Of a stretch of 37,749 nucleotides of DNA, positions 14,781-22,705 are shown piece after piece. Positions within the stretch are counted from its first letter, which is position 1. Each line of letters opens with the position of its first letter. The notes under the pieces are model-generated. The model ran no database searches. It saw only the letters and a list, made by a program, of their open reading frames with translations, and had not been told where the DNA came from. This DNA is from Terriglobia bacterium (GTDB lineage Bacteria > Acidobacteriota > Terriglobia > Bryobacterales > Bryobacteraceae). The position numbers and the translations under genes are program-made. The stretch covers positions 1 to 37,749 of the forward strand of contig JANXYJ010000099.1 of assembly GCA_025350105.1 (NCBI GenBank), written 5' to 3'.

Positions 14781-15536
14781 CTATTTTGTATCTGGTAGAT
14801 GAAACTCGACGTTGCGTTCGCTATTCAGCTTGGCCGTAAGTGCCCGGTCCACCGCCGTGATCGAGGCGTGATTCACCGCGCCGCCCACCATCACGTAATT
14901 CAGCGTATCGCCTTGCACCCAGTAGGCCAGCGCCGGGTAAATGGTGTGGTCCTTCATGGCGATCAGAATCAGCGGCGTATCGCCGTCAATGCTGGTAGCA
15001 CTGGTACCAGAACTTGCACCCAAAGCCGCGTTCGAGTTGGTCTGCGGTCCCGGGGGCGGCAGCATCGCGTTGGAATAATCACGAATCTTCGGACTCGCGG
15101 TTTGGGGCTGGAAATTCTGGTTGATGATCACCGTCGGCGTGGCGCCCTGCTCCACGTAGCCGCCGGGCCCCGGATTATACACACCGAAAATCGAATCGTA
15201 CTCGCACGGCGCCGGAGTGTACACCGGCCCGCCAGCGCCCGCCACCGGATACGGCACCAGAATCGCTCCGCCGCCGTAACTACTGCCGTAACCGTTGCGG
15301 TTATTCACGCCTCCGCGCGGCCGCGCGCCGCCACCAGTGCGTCCGTTCCCCGCGGTGGTCACCGAACCGGTTCCGCCATTCGCTCCCGCGTGCGGGGTCC
15401 CCGGCGTCCACACATTCCCGCTGCCACCCACCGGATTCAGTTGGCCCACTGTGCCCGATCGTTGTTGGGCTAAAGCCTGTTGCGCAAGCGGAGGTAATGC
15501 GAATCCAGCCACGCAAACCATAAGAACCAAACGCAT
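14781..15536 (-). CDS. Secreted glycine-rich protein with a C-terminal domain common in Acidobacteria
   Basis: The ATG at 15536 is preceded on the minus strand by AGGGAGG with six bases of spacing, which decides the start over the upstream Met codons. The 251-residue product has a signal peptide (LVLMVCVAGFALPPLAQQALAQ), a low-complexity Gly/Asn/Thr region (about 30-100), and a C-terminal block: DTPLILIAMKDHTIYPALAYWVQGDTLNYVMVGGAVNHASITAVDRALTAKLN in short. That block is one I associate with acidobacterial hypothetical proteins; its function is unknown. The first half is flexible, suggesting an exposed envelope or periplasmic protein. It follows the DUF420 gene on the same strand but 161 bp away, so it is probably a separate transcript. 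Confidence 0.75.
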   Translation of the reverse strand: MRLVLMVCVAGFALPPLAQQALAQQRSGTVGQLNPVGGSGNVWTPGTPHAGANGGTGSVTTAGNGRTGGGARPRGGVNNRNGYGSSYGGGAILVPYPVAGAGGPVYTPAPCEYDSIFGVYNPGPGGYVEQGATPTVIINQNFQPQTASPKIRDYSNAMLPPPGPQTNSNAALGASSGTSATSIDGDTPLILIAMKDHTIYPALAYWVQGDTLNYVMVGGAVNHASITAVDRALTAKLNSERNVEFHLPDTK

Positions 15537-15653
15537 GATGAACCTCCCTAGCATCGACACCCCGATTATATGCCTAATATCCTCTTTTTAGATGTGGGAA
15601 AACGAGTTCCGGTTGCATTTATGGGTTCAACGGAGTCTTAGCGCAGGACTGGT

Positions 15654-15677
15654 ACTACGAAAAGCCCTTGTCGTAGT
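15654..15677 (-). terminator. Hairpin after the ctaB-sco-DUF420 operon
   Basis: ACTACGA and TCGTAGT form a perfect 7 bp stem with a 10 base loop, 21 bases beyond the minus-strand DUF420 stop. No T-run follows, so it is a weak intrinsic-terminator candidate or an mRNA 3'-end structure. Confidence 0.35.
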
Positions 15678-15697
15678 GCATCGAGCTTCGCGAGATT

Positions 15698-16111
15698 TTA
15701 GAACCGATACAGCATCAGGTACACCACCACGCCCGTGACGCTGACATACAACCAAATGGGCAGGGCCCAGCGGGCGATGGCCTTGTGGCGGACAAACAAA
15801 CCCTTCAGTCCGCGCCGCAAAGTGATGATGGCCAGAAACGGCACCGCCGCCGCCAGAATCGTGTGCGTGATCAGGATGGCAAAGTAGACCGTCCGCCGCC
15901 AACCCGTGTGCGGATAGTGCACACTGCCTACCTGCGAATGGTAGACCAGATAGGAAATTAGAAACAGCACCGAAACGGTAAACGCAGCCAACATCACGCG
16001 TTTGTGGGCTTCGCGCCGGCCCCGCTTAATCAGGACGAAAGCAATCACCAACAGCACGGCGGCGCTGCCGTTCAGAATCGCGTTCAAGGCGGGCAGATCG
16101 TGAAGCGTCAT
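15698..16111 (-). CDS. DUF420 membrane protein, cytochrome oxidase assembly-associated
   Basis: The 137-residue protein has four predicted membrane helices (NAILNGSAAVLLVIAFVLI, MLAAFTVSVLFLISYLVY, a third around ILITHTILAAAVPFLAIITL, and ALPIWLYVSVTGVVVYLML) with conserved His residues in KRVMLAAF-HSQVG and THTILA. This matches DUF420, whose members (for example CtaM in Gram-positive bacteria) act in maturation of heme-copper oxidases. Its ATG overlaps the sco stop codon by four bases, so translation is probably coupled. The operon order is ctaB, sco, DUF420. Confidence 0.88.
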   Translation of the reverse strand: MTLHDLPALNAILNGSAAVLLVIAFVLIKRGRREAHKRVMLAAFTVSVLFLISYLVYHSQVGSVHYPHTGWRRTVYFAILITHTILAAAVPFLAIITLRRGLKGLFVRHKAIARWALPIWLYVSVTGVVVYLMLYRF

Positions 16112-16710
16112 TTCAAAAGCTGTTTCGCATCGGCAATCAAACGCGGGATGGCGTCCTTTTCCGTGGTCTGATAGTAGCCGCGGATGTTCGAATCAGCGTC
16201 CACCAACGCGAATCGCTCCGAATGATCCAGGCTGCCATCGACGTCGTTCAACTTGAAATCTTGGCGGCCCAGTCTTTGCAGTGCGGAGACGTCGCCAGTC
16301 AGAAAAAACCATTTGCCGGGAATGGCCTCAAAGTGCTGGCTGTATTCCGCCAGCACCGGCGGCGTGTCGCGCTGGGGATCGACGGTGAAGGAGACGATCC
16401 GCACCCGCTCGTCAGTCGATAGAGACAAAGCCGCCTGCACCTGATGTAGTTGCGAGCTCATCCGCGGGCAAGGCCCCGGGCAATGAGTGAAGAAGAAATC
16501 GGCAATCCAGATTTTTTTGTGCAGCGCCGCCTGGCTATGAAAAGCCGCACCAGTCTGATCGGTCAATTCGAAAGCGGGAATGGCGCCAAGCGTGGGGAGT
16601 TCAGGAGCCGAACCGCAGCTGGCGATAAACAGCACGCCACCCAGGCAGGCAACCCGGCACGGGATGATGACCAGCTTAGTAACGCGTTCCGTCCAACACC
16701 AAAAGGCCAT
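16108..16710 (-). CDS. SCO1/SenC-family copper chaperone lipoprotein
   Basis: From ATG 16710 the protein is 200 residues. A hydrophobic N-terminus ends in a lipobox-like FIASC (Cys32), so it is likely lipidated and faces the periplasm. The thioredoxin-like domain carries the SCO copper site: CPGPC (Cys77 and Cys81) and a C-terminal His in DHSERF (about 163). SCO proteins deliver copper to the CuA centre of cytochrome c oxidase or act as thiol-disulfide reductases. A GTG at 16734 is an alternative start; neither has a strong Shine-Dalgarno. The 5' end overlaps the ctaB 3' end by about 35 bases. No oxidase subunit genes are in the window. Confidence 0.88.
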   Translation of the reverse strand: MAFWCWTERVTKLVIIPCRVACLGGVLFIASCGSAPELPTLGAIPAFELTDQTGAAFHSQAALHKKIWIADFFFTHCPGPCPRMSSQLHQVQAALSLSTDERVRIVSFTVDPQRDTPPVLAEYSQHFEAIPGKWFFLTGDVSALQRLGRQDFKLNDVDGSLDHSERFALVDADSNIRGYYQTTEKDAIPRLIADAKQLLK

Positions 16711-17569
16711 AAAGCACAGGAAGATAAACCACACTGGCCAGCAACACCTGGCGCGCGCGCGGCACCGTTCGTTCCATCATCACGCGGGTGCCCGCGTACA
16801 GGAAGTACAGCCCCAGCGCCAATGCCCCGAACAAATACCAGTTGCCGGCCATCGCCAGATATTTCGGAATCAGGCTTACGGGAATCAGCAGGACGCTAAA
16901 CCAAACAATGCGCCGTGCCGTGGATTCATTCGATGGTTCCACCACCGGCAGCATCCGGATCCCGGCACGCGCGTAGTCATCACGATACATCCAGGCGATC
17001 GCGTAAAAATGCGGGAACTGCCACAGGAACAAAATGGCGTAGAGAATGCCGGCTTCGTAATTGAGCAAGCCGCTGGCCGCCGCGTAGCCGATAAGGGGAG
17101 GCATGGCGCCGGGTATCGCGCCTACCGTCGTCGAATGCGGAGAAACGCGCTTCAACGGCGTGTAGACAAAAAGGTAGCTGGCCAGAGTGAACAGGCCCAA
17201 CATGGCGGTTAGCAGGTTCGCGCCCAGCCACAATTCCACAAAACCGGCAATCGATAAAACGATGGCAAAGACCAAAGCATGGGCCGGGGTAATGCGCCCG
17301 GAAGGAATGGGCCGTTTCATCGTGCGCGGCATTTTCGCGTCGGCCAGACGCTCGTACCATTGGTTGAGAGCTGCTGTCCCACTGGCAATCAGTCCAGTAC
17401 CCAGCAGCATGTGCAGCAACAGAAGCCAGGTCCAGTGCCCCACAATATGTTCGCCGCACAGAAAGCCGATCGCCGTGCTCATCAGAATGAAACACGTGAT
17501 GCGAGGCTTGGTCAGCTCCAGGTAGCTATGAAATCGGGACCTCAAAAACAGGGGGACTCCAGCCCTCAT
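16676..17569 (-). CDS. ctaB: Protoheme IX farnesyltransferase (heme O synthase)
   Basis: The 297-residue protein is a UbiA-superfamily prenyltransferase with about nine membrane helices. It begins YLELTKPRITCFILMSTAIGF, has the first Asp-rich motif in NQWYERLADAKMPRT (69-83), the sequence TMKRPIPSGRI, and YTPLKRVSPHSTTVGAIPGAMPPLIGY. It farnesylates heme B to heme O for heme-copper oxidases. The DAxMxRT context is typical of CtaB/CyoE. It leads the minus-strand oxidase assembly operon; a short gap separates it from the divergent IS110 relic. Confidence 0.95.
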   Translation of the reverse strand: MRAGVPLFLRSRFHSYLELTKPRITCFILMSTAIGFLCGEHIVGHWTWLLLLHMLLGTGLIASGTAALNQWYERLADAKMPRTMKRPIPSGRITPAHALVFAIVLSIAGFVELWLGANLLTAMLGLFTLASYLFVYTPLKRVSPHSTTVGAIPGAMPPLIGYAAASGLLNYEAGILYAILFLWQFPHFYAIAWMYRDDYARAGIRMLPVVEPSNESTARRIVWFSVLLIPVSLIPKYLAMAGNWYLFGALALGLYFLYAGTRVMMERTVPRARQVLLASVVYLPVLYGLLVLDGTRY

Positions 17570-17614
17570 TGTAGCCGATCCGGGGCGATTGCCGCCAGTA
17601 AATCTACACTAAAA

Positions 17615-18007
17615 ATGGAACGGTTACATTTAAAATTTAATCGCGCGATTGATTTAAGCTGCGCGAGGGGCTGGGACGAAGCATTAAGGCGTTGCGCGAT
17701 TTGGCGCTTGCGCCAGGAAACGGCCAAGACCGACCAGCTGGACACCTATGCGCTGGCACTGTTTGGCGTGCCTGGCCGGAAGCCGAACGCCCGCAATGAG
17801 CAGCCTGGGTGGCGCGGTATTCGCTGGCGCCGCGGTGCGGTTCGTGCCATTCTCTTCCTCGTAAGTTGGAGTGCCGCCCGCGGCCAGCGATCGTTGCGTG
17901 CGTTCTACCGCCGCTTGCTGGCCGTCGGCAAACCGAAACAAGTCACACGAATCACCGTGGCCCGCAAAATACTCCTGGCCTTCAATGAGATTTCACCTAG
18001 TCGCTAA
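17615..18007 (+). pseudogene. IS110-family transposase relic
   Basis: The frame from ATG 17615 joins two separated parts of an IS110 transposase. AKTDQLDTYALALFG matches the end of the N-terminal DEDD domain, and RGAVRAILFLVS, RSLRAFYRRLLAVGKPKQVTRI and ARKILLAFNEI match the C-terminal Transposase_20 domain. Most of the middle is missing. Just upstream, the +2 frame reads SIKALRDLALAPG, resembling the segment that normally precedes AKTDRID, so there is also a frameshift near 17710. No terminal repeats were seen. The element must be inactive. Confidence 0.8.
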
Positions 18008-18050
18008 CGGTCGCGGTTGGGGGGATTGCGGCTTCGGGTTGTGATGGTAA

Positions 18051-18069
18051 GACGCGGAGCACCCGCGTC
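18051..18069. repeat. Small palindromic hairpin (REP-like) after the IS110 relic
   Basis: GACGCGG-AGCAC-CCGCGTC forms a 7 bp GC-rich stem between the transposase relic and the lipoprotein gene. It could be a repeated extragenic palindrome or a terminator-like element; only one copy is in the window. Confidence 0.35.
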
Positions 18070-18100
18070 AAAACCGCGCAAGCACGCTAGACTAAATTCG

Positions 18101-19210
18101 ATGCTCACCCGACGCGCGCTGATTGCTTTGCCCTTGTTGGCCGCGTGCGGCCGCCGCCGCAAGGGTGCGGGTTTTCGCGGTTATGCGTTCGTCGCCAATC
18201 GGGACGGCCAATCCATCGCTGCGGTAGACCTGGAAGTCCTGGCCGTTGCGCGCCACATTCCCGTCGGGGGTTCACCAACACAAATGGTCACCGCGCCGTC
18301 GCGCCCATCGGTTTACGCCCTCACTTCGAGCAACGGGACTCTGCACGAAATTTCGATCGACCATCTTAGTTTCACGCGCAAGTTGATGATTGCGTCCTCG
18401 GCGATTCGCATGGAGATGGCTCCGGATGATTCGGCCATCTATGTTCTGGCCCGCGAACCGCAGGCGCTGATAAAGGTGCGGCTGGATTCATTTACTGTCG
18501 ACTGGAAATTGCCCTTGCCGGAAGAGCCGGTGGATTTCACCGTTGCCCCGGAACAGGAGCACGCCGCGCCCGCCGCGGCCGTCACCTTTCGCAGCGGCGT
18601 GCGGCTGGTGGATTTGGCCCAGCGCACATTAGGAAACCAAGCCGCCGCTGGCGATTTTGGTCCCGTGCGTTTTCTGGCGGACGCGAAAACCATGGTTGCC
18701 GCCAATCGCGGGCAGAATCAGCTGGCGTTGTTCGATGTGGCCTCAGGACAACTGATCAGCAATTTGCCGCTGAGTGTGCGCCCGGATTATTTGTGCTTTA
18801 ACTCCGATGGTGGCCAACTGTTTGTGACCGGGGAGGGGATGGACGCAGTGGTGGTCGTGTTCCCCTATCACACACCGGTGGTGGCCGGAACAATTTTGGC
18901 GGGACATGTTCCGGGGACCATGGCCGCATCGCGCCAGTATATTTTCGTCGCCAATCCACAATCGGCCAACGTCAGCATTATCGAAGTGGCGTCGCGAAAA
19001 ATGATCGCCGCGGTTTCGGTGGGCAACGAACCTGCCTGCATCACCATTACCCCCGACGATCAGTACGCGCTGGTTCTGAACCGCGTCTCCGGCGATATTT
19101 CGGTGTTACGCGTGGGAGCCATCACGCGAAACCGAGACCGCCGGGCCTCGCTGCTGACGGTGATTCCGGTGGGCGCCAGCCCGGTGAGCGCGGTGGTTCG
19201 TGCGGTTTAG
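18101..19210 (+). CDS. Lipoprotein with a YncE-like beta-propeller
   Basis: Starting at ATG 18101, the 369-residue protein has a basic N-terminus with twin arginines and a lipobox (MLTRRALIALPLLAAC), so a Tat or Sec lipoprotein. The rest is a chain of about seven beta-propeller blades of the YVTN/YncE type: AFVANRDGQSIAAVDLEVLAVARHIPVGGSPT, VYALTSSNGT, IYVLAREPQALIKV, FVTGEGMDAVVVV, IFVANPQSANVSIIEVASRK, and YALVLNRVSGDISVLRVG. Such proteins are extracytoplasmic and often bind surfaces or cofactors, but no enzymatic residues are evident. The open frame extends upstream to 18017 without homology. The gene is isolated, with no clear Shine-Dalgarno. Confidence 0.82.
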   Translation: MLTRRALIALPLLAACGRRRKGAGFRGYAFVANRDGQSIAAVDLEVLAVARHIPVGGSPTQMVTAPSRPSVYALTSSNGTLHEISIDHLSFTRKLMIASSAIRMEMAPDDSAIYVLAREPQALIKVRLDSFTVDWKLPLPEEPVDFTVAPEQEHAAPAAAVTFRSGVRLVDLAQRTLGNQAAAGDFGPVRFLADAKTMVAANRGQNQLALFDVASGQLISNLPLSVRPDYLCFNSDGGQLFVTGEGMDAVVVVFPYHTPVVAGTILAGHVPGTMAASRQYIFVANPQSANVSIIEVASRKMIAAVSVGNEPACITITPDDQYALVLNRVSGDISVLRVGAITRNRDRRASLLTVIPVGASPVSAVVRAV

Positions 19211-19222
19211 ATTCCCGCCGAA

Positions 19223-19516
19223 CTACTGAACTGATGCCGGGCCCTTAGGTTCCAGCTTGATTTCGCCAAACGTGGACTCATACTGCGAAACATTTTGCTG
19301 CAAAACGTTGCTGAGCGCCTTGGCCTGCTGTGGGCTGAGGAAAATGCCTTCGAAATTCTGGATCTGCACCGCGTCGGGTGCGTTCTGATTCATGGTGCCG
19401 AAAAGCAGGAAAAAATCCCACAAACTCACGCGGACCTGCACACTATTGGCATAGTGTTCGCGGTAGTCTCCGGTGTTGGATAGCGTGATCTTGGTTTGCG
19501 GTTGCTGCGGGTTCAT
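19223..19516 (-). CDS. DUF3467 protein
   Basis: From ATG 19516 (97 residues) the protein matches DUF3467: YREHYANSVQVRVSLWDFFLLFG, PDAVQIQNFEGIFLSPQQAKALSNVLQQNVSQYE. It is small and soluble; function is unknown. It starts 17 bases after the stop of the S9A oligopeptidase on the same strand, so the two are likely co-transcribed. A Met at 19531 is possible but adds only five residues. Confidence 0.85.
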   Translation of the reverse strand: MNPQQPQTKITLSNTGDYREHYANSVQVRVSLWDFFLLFGTMNQNAPDAVQIQNFEGIFLSPQQAKALSNVLQQNVSQYESTFGEIKLEPKGPASVQ

Positions 19517-19533
19517 AGCTCCAGCATACAAGT

Positions 19534-21588
19534 TCAGCCATTTACATTTAAAACGTCCAGCAAGAACGCATAGTGAAACGCGGTTTCTTTCAAATATTCG
19601 TAACGGCCGGACGAGCCGAAATGGCCACTGCCCATATTGACCTTCAACAACAAAGGGCGGTCATTCTGTTTCAACGCTCTTAACTTAGCCGTCCACTTCG
19701 CCGGCTCCCAATAAGACACGCGCGGGTCATTTAAGCCGGTTGTGATCAGCAACGCGGGATAATTCTTCGCACTCACGTTCTCATAGGGAGCGTACGATTT
19801 CATGTAGTCGTAAAACTCTGGGTTGGCGGGATTGCCAAACTCTTCGTATTCGCCAATAGTGAGCGGCAAGGTGGAGTCGAGCGCCGTGTTCAGGCTGTCG
19901 ACGAACGGGACCATGGCGACGACCGCCGCGAAGAGGTCCGGCCGGGCGTTCATCACCGCTCCCATCAGCAACCCACCGGCGCTGCCGCCCATGATGGCGA
20001 TGCGATCAGCGGAAGAGTACTTCTGGGCAATCAGGTGTTCTGCCGACGAGATGAAATCCTTGAAAGTGTTTTTCTTTTTCAGCATGCGGCCGTCTTCGTG
20101 CCAGGGCTTGCCCATATCCATACCGCCGCGAATGTGCGCGATGGCATAGACGAAACCGCGATCCAACAGCGAGAGGCGATCGGAGCGAAAGGCGGCGTCC
20201 ATGCTGATGCCGTAGGAGCCGTAGCCGTAGAGCAACATCGGCGCCCGGCCATCGCGCACGAAACCGTTTTTGTACACGAGAGAAATCGGAACCACTACGC
20301 CGTCCTGCCCCGTGGCAAAAATTCTTTCGCACGAATATTGCGCCGGATCGTAACCGCCGCGCACGGGCTGCTGCTTCTTCAATTCGCGCTGGCGGGTTTG
20401 CAGGTGGAAATCGTAAACCGATTTCGGCGTGATCAGCGAAGTGTATTCGAAGCGCAGCAGATCAGTCGAATAGTCGTAGTTAGGACCCATTTCGATGGCG
20501 TAGCTGGGCTCCGGAAAATCGATGGCGTAATCGGTGCTCGAGCGGAAATCGTAAACCTGGATTTCGACGAGCCCATTGATGCGCTGTTCGGTCACGAGAT
20601 AGTTTTCAAACGCGTGAACGCTTTCGATGGTGATGCCATCGCGGCCGGGAATGATTTCGCGCCAATTCGGTTTTGATGGATCGGTGACCGGCGCCTGCAC
20701 CAGACGAAAGCCTTTGGCACCGTCGTTGGTTCGAATGAAGAATGTTTCGCCGTGATGTGCCGCATCGTACTCGACACCCTGCACGCGGGGCAACAAAACA
20801 GTCAATTCACCATCTGGCGCGTTGGTGCTTAAGTAGCGGACCTCCGAGGTAATCGGACTGCCGATATTGATGAAGATGAACGCGCGTGAACGCGTGGCCG
20901 AGAGTTCGACGGTGAAGCGTTCGTCGGTTTCGTGATAGGTGAGAGTGTCCTCTTTCACACCCAACATGTGGCGGAAAACTTTGTAAGGACGCAGCGCGGG
21001 ATCTAGGATCGTATAAAAGAACGTCTGGTTGTCGCTGGCCCATTCGAGGGTGTAATACGTGTTGGGGATTTCGTCGGGCAGATGTTCGCCGGTAGCTAGA
21101 TTCTTAACGCGGATGGTGTAGGTTTCGTCGCCGGCGTAGTCGACGGAATAGGCCAGCAATTGATGATTGGGGCTGGGGGCGAAATTGCCGATGCGGAAAT
21201 ACTTTTGGCCTTCGGCCATCACGTTGCCGTCCAGCAATATCTCTTCGCCTGATTCGAGTGACAGATGTTTGCGGCAATGAATCGCGTACTGCTTGCCGGC
21301 TTCGGTGCGGGTGTAATAAAGATATTCGCCGTGCTTTACGGGCGCGCTGCTGTCGGTTTCCTGAATTCGCCCCAGCATTTCCGAGTACAACAATTCTTCT
21401 AAGGGCTTGGTGTGCGCCATCACGGCTTCGGTGTAACGATTCTCTTCCTCCAGATACTTGCGTGTGTCGGGGTCCTTGCGATCGCGCAGCCAGAAGTAGT
21501 TGTCGATGCGAGTGTCGCCGTGGACGGTCATCGAATGGGAAACACGTTTGGCGACGGGGGGGCCAACTGGCGGAGTGGAGGGGGGCAT
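19534..21588 (-). CDS. Prolyl oligopeptidase family serine protease, oligopeptidase B-like
   Basis: The 684-residue protein begins with an S9A pattern (VAKRVSHSMTVHGDTRIDNYFWLRDRKDPDTRKYLEEEN), has a beta-propeller N-terminal region and an alpha/beta hydrolase domain. The catalytic triad is Ser536 in GGSAGG, Asp621 in GLNDPRV and His656 in SGHFG. The IRGGMDMGKPWHEDGRM segment before the nucleophile is typical of oligopeptidase B/PtrB, which cuts short peptides after Arg or Lys. No signal peptide is seen, so it is probably cytoplasmic. It is divergent from the DUF1684 gene and precedes DUF3467 in an operon. Confidence 0.92.
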   Translation of the reverse strand: MPPSTPPVGPPVAKRVSHSMTVHGDTRIDNYFWLRDRKDPDTRKYLEEENRYTEAVMAHTKPLEELLYSEMLGRIQETDSSAPVKHGEYLYYTRTEAGKQYAIHCRKHLSLESGEEILLDGNVMAEGQKYFRIGNFAPSPNHQLLAYSVDYAGDETYTIRVKNLATGEHLPDEIPNTYYTLEWASDNQTFFYTILDPALRPYKVFRHMLGVKEDTLTYHETDERFTVELSATRSRAFIFINIGSPITSEVRYLSTNAPDGELTVLLPRVQGVEYDAAHHGETFFIRTNDGAKGFRLVQAPVTDPSKPNWREIIPGRDGITIESVHAFENYLVTEQRINGLVEIQVYDFRSSTDYAIDFPEPSYAIEMGPNYDYSTDLLRFEYTSLITPKSVYDFHLQTRQRELKKQQPVRGGYDPAQYSCERIFATGQDGVVVPISLVYKNGFVRDGRAPMLLYGYGSYGISMDAAFRSDRLSLLDRGFVYAIAHIRGGMDMGKPWHEDGRMLKKKNTFKDFISSAEHLIAQKYSSADRIAIMGGSAGGLLMGAVMNARPDLFAAVVAMVPFVDSLNTALDSTLPLTIGEYEEFGNPANPEFYDYMKSYAPYENVSAKNYPALLITTGLNDPRVSYWEPAKWTAKLRALKQNDRPLLLKVNMGSGHFGSSGRYEYLKETAFHYAFLLDVLNVNG

Positions 21589-21648
21589 GAGTTTCTATTT
21601 TAGCTTTGGGAACGGATGGTTTATGATTGGGCAAGAAGGCGTCTAAAT

Positions 21649-22548
21649 ATGAAGAGACCATTTGCGCTGGTTGGTTTGGCGGCCGCGGTGTTTTCCCCCT
21701 TGTTTTCGGCGGGACCGTCGTATGAAGCTTCCATTGCCGAGTGGCGCGCCGTGCGCGAAGCCAAACTGAAAGCCGATGATGGCTGGCTGACCGTGGTGGG
21801 CTTGCACTGGTTGAAGGAAGGCGCGAACCGGGTGGGCTCGGGCGCTGGGATGGAAGTTCCATTACCGAAATCGGCGCCAGCACAAGCGGGAGTGATAACG
21901 CTGAAGAACGGTGTGGCGCGGTTTGCTCCTGCTAAAAGTGCGAACATCACTTTGAACAACGCGGCGCTTTCTCAAGAGGTCCAGTTGAAGCCGGATGTCA
22001 CTCCGCAGTATGATCGCCTGCGGGCCGGGCGCGTGACATTCTTTGTCATCAAAAGGGAAGAAAAATTTGGCGTACGGGTGAAAGACAACGACAGCGAAGC
22101 GCGGCGAAACTTCGCGGGTTTACGGTGGTATCCGGTTGACACAGGCTGGAAAGTGCAGGCCAAATATACGCCGTTCGATCAGCCACATAAAGTTACATTC
22201 GACACGCTGGCGGGGTTGAAGGAACAGGACGAAAGCCCCGGCTATGTGACGTTTGAGCATGGCGGCAAGCAGTATCGGTTTGAGCCGGTTGTCGACGGGA
22301 ACGAGTTTTGGTTTGTGATGCGGGATCAAACCAGCGGCAAGTCTACTTATGCAGCGTCGCGTTTTTTGTACGCACCTTTGCCCAAGGACGGCGTGAAGAA
22401 GAGCGGCGTCATCGAAATCGATTTCAACAAGGCGGAGAACCCACCCTGCGTATTTACTGATTTTGCGACGTGTCCGCTGCCTCCGCCGCAGAATCGTTTG
22501 GCCGTGGCGGTAACGGCGGGCGAACAGATGTACGGCCGGCAACATTAA
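21649..22548 (+). CDS. DUF1684 secreted protein
   Basis: The 299-residue protein has a signal peptide (RPFALVGLAAAVFSPLFSAGPSYE) and then the DUF1684 pattern: EWRAVREAKLKADDGWLTVVGLHWLKEGANRVGS, RLRAGRVTFFVIKREEKFGVRVKDNDSEARRNFAGLRWYPVD, and the C-terminal IEIDFNKAENPPCVFTDFATCPLPPPQNRLAVAV in short pieces. The family is common in Acidobacteria and Bacteroidetes; its function is unknown. Start at ATG 21649 rather than 21616, since the signal peptide begins there. A hairpin spans its stop codon. Confidence 0.85.
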   Translation: MKRPFALVGLAAAVFSPLFSAGPSYEASIAEWRAVREAKLKADDGWLTVVGLHWLKEGANRVGSGAGMEVPLPKSAPAQAGVITLKNGVARFAPAKSANITLNNAALSQEVQLKPDVTPQYDRLRAGRVTFFVIKREEKFGVRVKDNDSEARRNFAGLRWYPVDTGWKVQAKYTPFDQPHKVTFDTLAGLKEQDESPGYVTFEHGGKQYRFEPVVDGNEFWFVMRDQTSGKSTYAASRFLYAPLPKDGVKKSGVIEIDFNKAENPPCVFTDFATCPLPPPQNRLAVAVTAGEQMYGRQH

Positions 22549-22557
22549 GTTGCCGGC
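22535..22557 (+). terminator. Hairpin across the DUF1684 stop codon
   Basis: GCCGGCAAC and GTTGCCGGC form a perfect 9 bp stem around ATTAA. The stop codon lies in the loop/stem, and the following bases (TGCTTGC) are only weakly T-rich. It is probably the transcription terminator of the DUF1684 gene. Confidence 0.6.
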
Positions 22558-22592
22558 TGCTTGCTATATCAGGTACTCCCCCGCTTAGTACT

Positions 22593-22620
22593 TTGTCTGG
22601 AGCCCAAGAAGCGCTATTCT
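22593..22620 (+). promoter_or_regulatory. Candidate sigma70 promoter of the methyl operon
   Basis: TTGTCT at 22593-22598 and TATTCT at 22615-22620 are separated by 16 bases, about 85 bases before the first gene of the operon. Match to consensus is partial. Confidence 0.4.
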
Positions 22621-22705
22621 AGTGACTTCGCCGGACGGAATTTCAGCGGCATTTTGAACCCCTACCCTGCGAGTAAATTCGCACGACATCACAAACCACC
22701 TAACG

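Noticed and set aside
17279-17614. N-terminal extension of the IS110 relic frame
   Set aside because: This part is antisense to ctaB and has no transposase similarity.
22549-22705. Riboswitch (SAM or cobalamin) before the methyl operon
   Set aside because: The leader is short and no conserved box or multi-stem pattern was recognisable; only a candidate promoter was found.
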